Shown here: positions 1 through 6,529 of the stretch, one piece after another
Layout: every line of letters begins with the position of its first letter
Position numbering within the stretch: position 1 is the first letter of the stretch
NCBI GenBank assembly: GCA_016873405.1
Contig: VGXH01000105.1
Coordinates: 1 to 6,529, forward strand
DNA length: 6,529 bases
Direction of reading: 5' to 3'
Source: a bacterium
GTDB lineage: Bacteria > Krumholzibacteriota > Krumholzibacteria > LZORAL124-64-63
The notes under the pieces: model-generated
The model's input: the letters and a program-made list of their open reading frames with translations, nothing else
Databases searched by the model: none
Told to the model about the DNA's origin: nothing
Program-made: the position numbers and the translations under genes

Positions 1-66
1 GCCCCTCGGCGGCGGCGCCCGCGGCGCCGACCGCGAAGCCCAGGCTCCAACCGCGCGGAAACGACC

Positions 67-1464
67 ATGCGAATCCCAGCCGTCACCGCCGCCCTGCTGC
101 TGCTGCCGGCGGCCGGCGCCGGCCCGGTCCTGGCCGGCATCTCGGGCCCGGCGCCCGACGCCGCGGCCGCTCCCGGCTCCCCGGCCGTCGCGCGGAACAT
201 CATCCTGATGATCGGCGACGGCTGCGGCTTCGCGCACCTGCAGGCCGGCGCGCTCTGGCGCGACGGCGCCGATCACTTCCCCGAACTGGCGCTGCTGCCC
301 GTGCAGCTGGCCGTCGCGACCTTCGCCGAGGGCGGCCGCTACGACGGCGATGCCTATTGGACACGGGGCCCGGCGGGCCAGCCGGCCACCGACTCGGCCG
401 CCGCCATCACGGCCCTGACCACGGGCCGGCGCACGCGCAATGGCCGCCTGGCGACGACCGCCGCCGGCGAGCCGCTCCGCACCATCGTGGCGGCCATGGA
501 GCGCGGCGGCCGGTCGACGGGCCTGGTCACCAGCGTGCAGTTCGCGCACGCCACGCCCGCCGGCTGCGCCGTGAACGGGGAGGATCGCGGCCGGTACCTC
601 GAGATCGCGGGGGACCTGCTCACCCGCAGCCCGCTGGACGTGCTGATGGGAGCGGGGCACCCGCTCTTCGACCGCCAGGGCCGTCCGGCGGCGACCGCGA
701 ATCACCGCTTCGTCGGCGGGCAGGACGTTTGGGAGGGCCTGCTGGCGGGCACCGCGGGCGGCGATGCCGACGGCGACGGCTGGCCCGATCCCTGGCGATT
801 GCTGGAGGATCCCGACGCGGTCCGCGCTCTGGCCGCGGGGACAACACCGTCGCGCGTGCTGGTGGTGGCGCGCGTGCGCGAGACGTTGCAGCAGCAGCGG
901 GCCGGCGACCGCCAGGCGCCTCCGTTCGCCGAACCGCCGCTGGCCGGCGTCCCCACCCTGGCCGAGATGACGCGCGGCGCCCTCAACGTGCTGGACGATG
1001 ATCCGGACGGCTTCTTCCTCATGATCGAGGGCGGCGCCATCGACTGGGCGTCGCACGATCGACAGCCCGGCCGCCTGATCGAAGAGGTCGTCGCGTTCGT
1101 CGAGGCCGTCGCGGCGGCACAGGACTGGATCGCGGCGAACGGCGGGTGGGAGCGGAACCTGCTGCTGGTCACCTCCGACCACGAGACAGGCGATCTGGGC
1201 GGCCCCGCGCCGTCGGCGGGGCCTGCGCCCGGTTGCCTGGCCGCCCTGCCCCTCGAGCCGCGGGGCCGCGGCGCGCTGCCGGGCCTGCGGTTCAATACGG
1301 GCGATCACACCAACGCGCTGGTGCCGCTGCTGGCGGCCGGACCCGGTTCCGGGCGCCTGCGGGACGAGGCCGGCGCCAGCGACCGGGTAAGGGGCCCCTG
1401 GCTCGAGAACGTGGCGATCGGGGCCCTGCTGCAGGACATCGCCGACGCGCCCGCCGCGCGCTGA
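67..1464 (+). CDS. Secreted alkaline phosphatase (PhoA superfamily)
   Basis: Predicted exported phosphomonoesterase of 465 residues that releases phosphate from organic esters outside the cytoplasm, using two zinc ions and one magnesium. Residues 1-23 form a signal peptide (MRIP, then a hydrophobic Leu/Ala stretch, ending near VLAG), which fixes the ATG at 67. The frame stays open to the left edge, but the upstream codons do not look like protein. By alignment to E. coli PhoA, the visible catalytic set is Asp51 (LMIGDG), the Asp109-Ser110 nucleophile (ATDSAAAIT), His161/Thr163 (HATPAG), Arg174, Glu321/Asp326/His330 (IEGGAIDWASH), Asp371-His372 (TSDHETGD) and His414 (GDHTN). His161 and Trp327 stand where E. 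coli has Asp153 and Lys328, as in Bacillus-type enzymes. Residues 233-241 (DADGDGWPD) resemble a calcium-binding loop. The Shine-Dalgarno is weak (GGAA at 57-60). The family call is very secure; the physiological substrate is unknown, and no Pho box is visible. Confidence 0.95.
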   Translation: MRIPAVTAALLLLPAAGAGPVLAGISGPAPDAAAAPGSPAVARNIILMIGDGCGFAHLQAGALWRDGADHFPELALLPVQLAVATFAEGGRYDGDAYWTRGPAGQPATDSAAAITALTTGRRTRNGRLATTAAGEPLRTIVAAMERGGRSTGLVTSVQFAHATPAGCAVNGEDRGRYLEIAGDLLTRSPLDVLMGAGHPLFDRQGRPAATANHRFVGGQDVWEGLLAGTAGGDADGDGWPDPWRLLEDPDAVRALAAGTTPSRVLVVARVRETLQQQRAGDRQAPPFAEPPLAGVPTLAEMTRGALNVLDDDPDGFFLMIEGGAIDWASHDRQPGRLIEEVVAFVEAVAAAQDWIAANGGWERNLLLVTSDHETGDLGGPAPSAGPAPGCLAALPLEPRGRGALPGLRFNTGDHTNALVPLLAAGPGSGRLRDEAGASDRVRGPWLENVAIGALLQDIADAPAAR

Positions 1465-1482
1465 AACTCGACATCGAAACTC
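1463..1482. repeat. GAAACTC direct repeat upstream of promoter
   Basis: Two identical heptamers, GAAACTC at 1463-1469 and 1476-1482, are separated by 6 bases (13 bases start to start). They end 5 bases before the predicted -35 element. The first copy overlaps the phosphatase stop codon. A partial third copy (GAAACC) sits at 1525-1530, downstream of the -10. The position suits an activator or repressor site, but two short copies could arise by chance and no regulator is recognised. Confidence 0.25.
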
Positions 1483-1487
1483 CATTA

Positions 1488-1516
1488 TTGCCGCGGTCTC
1501 CGCTCCGTGGTATCAT
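1488..1516 (+). promoter_or_regulatory. Sigma70-like promoter for the protease unit
   Basis: TTGCCG (1488-1493) and TATCAT (1511-1516) are separated by exactly 17 bases, matching the TTGACA/TATAAT consensus at 4 of 6 and 5 of 6 positions. The -10 lies in an AT-rich patch (1511-1521) that stands out sharply in this GC-rich region. Transcription would start near 1523, leaving a leader of about 60 bases before the ATG at 1584. It would drive the small secreted protein, the metalloprotease and probably the CPBP gene. The same bases could also form a weak stem (CCGCGG 1491-1496 with CCGTGG 1505-1510) followed by a short T run, so a terminator for the phosphatase gene is an alternative or overlapping reading. 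Confidence 0.55.
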
Positions 1517-1567
1517 ATTTTGACGAAACCTGAGACCCCCGCTTTCCGACCACGCGACACTCGAGAC

Positions 1568-1572
1568 AGGAG
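1568..1572 (+). promoter_or_regulatory. Ribosome binding site for the small secreted protein
   Basis: AGGAG lies 11 bases before the ATG at 1584. The spacing is slightly long but acceptable, and it supports this start. The encoded N-terminus (MKNRTR followed by a hydrophobic segment) is a proper signal peptide, which also supports it. Confidence 0.6.
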
Positions 1573-1583
1573 CGAACCCGATC

Positions 1584-1958
1584 ATGAAGAACCGTACCCG
1601 TCCGGCGGCCCTGACCGCCCTGGCGCTGGCCGGCGCCACGCTCGCGGGAGCCGTGTCTGCCGCCGAACCCGGCCCGGCCGTCGCCCCCGACAGCCCTCCC
1701 GCGGCCGCGGCCGCGACCGCCGAGGTCGCGCCCCATGGGCACGACCACCCCATCGCCGCGCGCGACGAGGCGGCGCTGCAGATCGTCGAGCAAGCCGACG
1801 GCACGCTCTCGGCGGTGCTGGACGCGAGTTTCGTCTCGACGGCCGTCGCGAAGATCGGCCCCGACGGCGAGGTGGTCATCGGCTGCGTGCAGACGCGCGA
1901 GGAATACGAGGGGTTCTTCGCGGCCGAGGCGCTGCCCGACGGCTCGGAGGTGCGCTGA
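1584..1958 (+). CDS. Small secreted protein coupled to the metalloprotease, family unrecognised
   Basis: A 124-residue protein of unknown function. Residues 1-26 are a classical signal peptide (positive MKNRTRP, hydrophobic Ala/Leu core, VSA before the likely cut), so the mature protein of about 98 residues should be exported. A flexible Pro/Ala-rich stretch (28-50) leads to a His-rich motif, HGHDH (51-55), that could bind metal. A compact C-terminal domain follows (about 62-115: ALQIVEQADGTLSAVLDASF, then KIGPDGEVVIGCVQTREEYE). Cys101 is the only cysteine in the protein. The gene has its own predicted promoter and an AGGAG site. Its stop codon is one base before the ATG of the secreted metalloprotease, and its last codons carry that gene's ribosome site, so the two are almost certainly translated together. 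A role as separate pro-region, inhibitor or folding partner of the protease is inference. The existence of the gene is well supported; its function is not. Confidence 0.85.
   Translation: MKNRTRPAALTALALAGATLAGAVSAAEPGPAVAPDSPPAAAAATAEVAPHGHDHPIAARDEAALQIVEQADGTLSAVLDASFVSTAVAKIGPDGEVVIGCVQTREEYEGFFAAEALPDGSEVR
1946..1950 (+). promoter_or_regulatory. Strong ribosome binding site of the metalloprotease, inside the upstream gene
   Basis: GGAGG lies within the codons for Ser-Glu-Val at the end of the small secreted protein, 9 bases before the ATG at 1960. With a TGA at 1956-1958 just upstream, this is a typical translational coupling arrangement. It fixes the metalloprotease start at 1960 rather than at the in-frame ATG at 1735, which lies deep inside the upstream gene and would give 75 extra arginine-rich residues. 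Confidence 0.8.
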
Positions 1959-1959
1959 C

Positions 1960-3684
1960 ATGAAGAGCAGGGAATCGAAGCGGAGCACGCTCCGCGGCGC
2001 GCTGTGGACCCTGCTGACGGCCGCCTGCCTGGGCGCCGCGGCGGTGGCGCCGGCCGCCACTATCTCCATCGTCAACGCCGACGGCGCCGGCGAGGGCTTC
2101 AACGACCCGACGCCCGCGGCGCCCGTCGGCGGCAACACGGGCACCACGATCGGCCAGCAGCGCCTGATCGCCTTCCAGTTCGCGGCCGACGTCTGGGGCG
2201 CCCTGCTGCCCAGCGCGATCGAGATCAAGGTCACCGCCTCGTTCGACCCGCTGACCTGCTCGTCCACCAGCGCGGTGCTCGGGTCGGCCGGCGCGCGTCA
2301 GGTCTTCAGCGACTTCTCGGGCGCGCCGCAGGCCGCGACCTGGTACCCGGTGGCCCTGGCCAACAAGCTGGCCGGCTTCGACCTGGCGCCCGGCCTCCCC
2401 AACTCGGACGCCGACGACATCCGGGCCCGGTTCAACCTCAGCCTCGACGACGATACCTGCCTGGGAACGCGCGGCTGGTACTACGGCCTGGACGGCAACG
2501 AGGGCACGAACATCGACCTGGTGGTCGTGCTGCTGCACGAGTTCGGCCACGGGCTGGGCTTCGCCAGCTACGTCAACAACTCCACGGGAGCGCTCTTCGG
2601 CGGCCTGAAGGACGTCTACTCGCAGTTCCTGTACGACAACACGATCGGCCTGCCGTGGCCGGTCATGTCGGACGCCGACCGCGCGGCCTCGGCGATCAAT
2701 CCGCTCAACGTGGTCTTCACCGGGCCGCAGACGGTGGCCGACGCGGGCTACTACCTGGCCTACGCTTCCGAGCTGGTCGTCACGGCGCCGCCGGCGATCG
2801 CCGGGACGTACGTGGTGGGCGACGCCTCGTTCGGACCCTCGCCGGAAGAGAGCCCGGTCAGCGGATTGGTGGTGCAGGTCGTGGACTCGACGGCCCCGAC
2901 CGGCGACGGCTGCGAGACCATCGTCAACGGCGCGGCCCTGGCCGGCAACATCGCCCTGATCGATCGCGGCACCTGCACGTTCCCCATCAAGGTCCAGGCG
3001 GCGCAGAACGCGGGCGCCATCGGCGTCATCGTCGTCAACAACGTGGCCGGCCCTGCGACCGCGATGGCCGGCAACAACCCGGCGATCACGATCCCCTCGG
3101 TCATGGTCAGCCAGGCCGACGGCAACGCGATCAAGGCCCAGCTGGCCAATGGCGTCCAGGCGACGCTGCAGGTCAGCCTCACCCGGCGCGCCGGCATGGA
3201 CCTCAGCGGCCGCCCGCTGGTCTACACGCCCAACCCGCTGCAGTCCGGCTCGTCGGTGTCGCACTTCGACACCAGCGCGCGGCCGAACCTGCTGATGGAG
3301 CCGTCGATCAACTCCGACCTGGCGCACGACGGCGTCGACCTGACGCTGGCGCTGTTCCGGGACCTGGGCTGGTTCTTCGGGGCCTCGCCGGTCCCGGGCG
3401 CCGGCTCGCGCTGGGCGCTGCGGCAGAACGCCCCGAACCCGTTCAACCCGAGCACGGAGATCAGCTTCACGCTGGCCGAGGCGGGCCGGGCCGAACTGCA
3501 GGTGTTCAGCCTGCGCGGGCAGAACGTGCGCAGGCTGGTCGCGGGCAGCCTCGAGGCCGGCGACCACAGCGTGACCTGGGACGGGCGCGACGACAGCGGC
3601 GCGCGCGTGCCCTCGGGCGTGTACTTCTACAAGCTGACCGCGGGCGACTTCGAGGGGATGCAGCGGATGGTGCTGCTGAAGTAA
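1960..3684 (+). CDS. Secreted leishmanolysin-like metalloprotease with inserted PA domain and FlgD-Ig tail
   Basis: A 574-residue predicted extracellular zinc protease. Order of parts: signal peptide 1-33 (KSRESKR, hydrophobic core, APA); N-terminal domain about 34-185 with Cys100 and Cys167 as a likely disulfide; zinc helix 188-203 with HEFGHGLGF (His193, Glu194, His197, Gly200); PA domain about 276-406 (IALIDRGTCTFPIKV, AGAIGVIVVNN, IPSVMVS) with the Cys318/Cys339 pair; a second catalytic block 430-472 with SHFD (His435), LLMEP (Met446) and LTLALFRDLGW; and a FlgD-Ig/T9SS-tail-like domain 485-574 (NAPNPFNPST, DGRDDSGARVPSGVYFYKL, ending MVLLK). In metzincins the third zinc ligand normally lies 10 residues after the first His, but here that residue is Ser203. 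Leishmanolysin instead supplies it after an insertion, in a SHW...LM...DLGF block, and His435 to Met446 has the same 11-residue spacing (from memory of gp63). His435 is therefore the inferred third ligand. The tail suggests cell-surface sorting or anchoring. Protease class is likely; substrate is unknown. Confidence 0.85.
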   Translation: MKSRESKRSTLRGALWTLLTAACLGAAAVAPAATISIVNADGAGEGFNDPTPAAPVGGNTGTTIGQQRLIAFQFAADVWGALLPSAIEIKVTASFDPLTCSSTSAVLGSAGARQVFSDFSGAPQAATWYPVALANKLAGFDLAPGLPNSDADDIRARFNLSLDDDTCLGTRGWYYGLDGNEGTNIDLVVVLLHEFGHGLGFASYVNNSTGALFGGLKDVYSQFLYDNTIGLPWPVMSDADRAASAINPLNVVFTGPQTVADAGYYLAYASELVVTAPPAIAGTYVVGDASFGPSPEESPVSGLVVQVVDSTAPTGDGCETIVNGAALAGNIALIDRGTCTFPIKVQAAQNAGAIGVIVVNNVAGPATAMAGNNPAITIPSVMVSQADGNAIKAQLANGVQATLQVSLTRRAGMDLSGRPLVYTPNPLQSGSSVSHFDTSARPNLLMEPSINSDLAHDGVDLTLALFRDLGWFFGASPVPGAGSRWALRQNAPNPFNPSTEISFTLAEAGRAELQVFSLRGQNVRRLVAGSLEAGDHSVTWDGRDDSGARVPSGVYFYKLTAGDFEGMQRMVLLK

Positions 3685-3693
3685 TCCGTTGAC

Positions 3694-4371
3694 GTGACCC
3701 GGACCCGCGCGCAGCTGCTGGCCGCGCTGGTGGCGCCGACGCTGCTCGGCGCCGTCGGCGTGCACGGGCTGGGCAGCCTGCCGGCGACCTTCCTGCTCTA
3801 CGCCGCCGGCGGCTGCGTGCTGGCGCCGCGCCTGCTGCTGGGCGCAAGCCTGCCGACGGGCCGCGGCGGCCTGCCCTTCGCGCCGGCCGCGCGGCGTTCG
3901 TGGCGCGGCGAGATGGCGCTTGCCGTGCTGTTCGGGCCGGTCTTCCTCGCGCTCTACGTCGCCGTGCGCCCCTGGCTGGGCCCGATCAGCGACTACCAGG
4001 CCCGGGCCGCCGCGCTGGGCCTGGACCTGCACGAACCCTGGGCCTGGCTGCTGCTGTTCGCCGTCTTCAACCCCTGGCTCGAGGAATGGTGGTGGCGCGG
4101 GCAGGCCACGCCGCGGTGCTGCGCGGCGTTCGGTCGCGCCGGCGGCCTGGCGCTGCCGACGGCCGGCTTCGCCGCCTGGCACGCGGTCCTGCTCGGGGCG
4201 CTGTTCCCCTGGCCGCTGATGCTGGTGCGCGTCGCGCTGATCGCCGCGGCCTCGCTGCTGTGGTCGCACCTGGCGCTGATGAGCGGGGGCTGGCGCGCGA
4301 CGTGGGTCGCGCATCTGGCGGCGGATCTGGCGATGGTCGCGCTGTTCGTGCTGGTGATCATGCCGCGCTGA
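3694..4371 (+). CDS. CPBP-family intramembrane glutamic endopeptidase
   Basis: A 225-residue integral membrane protein of the CPBP/Rce1 (ABI) protease family, which cleaves within or near the membrane using paired glutamates and histidines. The three family motifs are present: EEWWWR (Glu130, Glu131, Arg135), FAAWH (Phe159, His163) and HLAAD (His207, Asp211). Hydrophobic segments lie at about 7-25, 30-50, 73-93, 114-128, 150-170, 172-192 and 205-223. The start is GTG, 9 bases after the metalloprotease TAA and in the same frame. No earlier start fits between that stop and the GTG, and the Shine-Dalgarno is poor, so coupling to the upstream gene is plausible. Family members process lipoproteins or prenylated proteins, give bacteriocin self-protection, or have unknown roles. 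Here the position next to a secreted protease suggests, without proof, maturation or release of an exported product. Family assignment is firm; substrate is unknown. Confidence 0.88.
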   Translation: MTRTRAQLLAALVAPTLLGAVGVHGLGSLPATFLLYAAGGCVLAPRLLLGASLPTGRGGLPFAPAARRSWRGEMALAVLFGPVFLALYVAVRPWLGPISDYQARAAALGLDLHEPWAWLLLFAVFNPWLEEWWWRGQATPRCCAAFGRAGGLALPTAGFAAWHAVLLGALFPWPLMLVRVALIAAASLLWSHLALMSGGWRATWVAHLAADLAMVALFVLVIMPR

Positions 4372-4390
4372 AGGAGACCCGGGCGCACGA

Positions 4391-4415
4391 GCGCCGGCGC
4401 GGCTCGCGCCGGCGC
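4391..4415. terminator. GC-rich hairpin between convergent genes, possible bidirectional terminator
   Basis: Arms 4391-4401 (GCGCCGGCGCG) and 4405-4415 (CGCGCCGGCGC) are perfect complements of 11 bases around a GCT loop. The hairpin lies 20 bases after the CPBP stop and 29 bases beyond the end of the isocitrate dehydrogenase gene, where both converging transcripts should end. No T run follows on either strand, so it is not a canonical intrinsic terminator. It could pause polymerase, protect 3' ends or assist Rho. The decamer GCGCCGGCGC also recurs at 4412-4421, overlapping the second arm. Confidence 0.4.
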
Positions 4416-4444
4416 CGGCGCACGTGGTTCGGCCACCGGCCGCG

Positions 4445-6529
<2,085 letters not shown>

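Noticed and set aside
1..66. A gene end or divergent gene start at the left edge
   Set aside because: No stop codon occurs in any forward frame here, so no upstream gene end can be placed. One reverse frame reads RGWSLGFAVGAAGAAAEG with good third-position GC, but it has no usable start before a stop at 83-85. Too short to call.
1465..1583. A PhoB-type Pho box near the phosphatase
   Set aside because: No pair of CTGTCAT-like heptamers spaced by 11 bases is present here or in 1-66. The GAAACTC repeats do not resemble that site.
1735..1959. An N-terminal extension of the metalloprotease from an upstream ATG at 1735
   Set aside because: It would overlap most of the small secreted protein in another frame, adds an Arg-rich sequence, and would bury the signal peptide. 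The ATG at 1960 has GGAGG at the right distance.
2017..2040. A lipoprotein signal at Cys23 of the metalloprotease
   Set aside because: The residues before the cysteine are Leu-Thr-Ala-Ala, which puts Thr rather than Leu at -3. The segment fits an ordinary signal peptide cut near residues 30-33.
2004..3692. A 562-residue + strand open frame overlapping the metalloprotease
   Set aside because: It is an off-frame product rich in Arg, Gly and Pro with no signal peptide or motif. It is open only because stop codons are rare at this GC content.
1876..4314. An 812-residue open frame on the - strand opposite the metalloprotease and CPBP genes
   Set aside because: Its product is dominated by Arg, Gln, Gly, Ala and His with no recognisable domain, as expected for the antisense of a GC-rich gene. 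The + strand genes have clear motifs throughout.

Overview
The window is very GC-rich (roughly 70% by eye) bacterial DNA with tightly packed genes. It holds four complete genes on the + strand and one incomplete gene on the - strand that converges on them. The secreted metalloprotease ends in a FlgD-Ig/T9SS-tail-like domain (an 'NAPNPFNPST' start and a 'PSGVYFYKL' end). That domain, combined with high GC, suggests a deep lineage of the FCB/Fibrobacteres-Chlorobi-Bacteroidetes neighbourhood, such as Eisenbacteria- or Krumholzibacteriota-type genomes. This placement is inferred from the protein style and not from a marker gene.

Layout, left to right. Positions 1-66 hold no assignable gene. At 67-1464 is a secreted alkaline phosphatase with a full set of catalytic and metal-binding residues. 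At 1465-1583 is an intergenic control region with an unusually AT-rich sigma70-like promoter (TTGCCG-N17-TATCAT) and a GAAACTC direct repeat just upstream of it. At 1584-1958 is a small secreted protein of unrecognised family. One nucleotide after its stop, and with a GGAGG ribosome site inside its last codons, starts a 574-residue secreted metalloprotease (1960-3684). Nine nucleotides further on, a GTG start opens a CPBP-family membrane glutamic protease (3694-4371). At 4372-4444 is the convergent intergenic gap with a perfect 11-bp GC hairpin. At 4445-6529 on the - strand is monomeric NADP-dependent isocitrate dehydrogenase, whose first ~48 residues lie beyond the right edge.

The small protein, the metalloprotease and the CPBP protease look like one transcription unit driven from the 1488-1516 promoter. 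The metalloprotease is the most interesting item. Its HExxHxxGF helix and a distant SHFD...LLMEP...LALFRDLGW block match the two halves of a leishmanolysin (M8)-type metzincin active site, with a protease-associated (PA) domain lodged between them. The coupled small protein is a candidate partner, perhaps a separate pro-region, inhibitor or chaperone, but this is inference only. The phosphatase and isocitrate dehydrogenase are ordinary metabolic neighbours with no obvious functional link to the protease unit.
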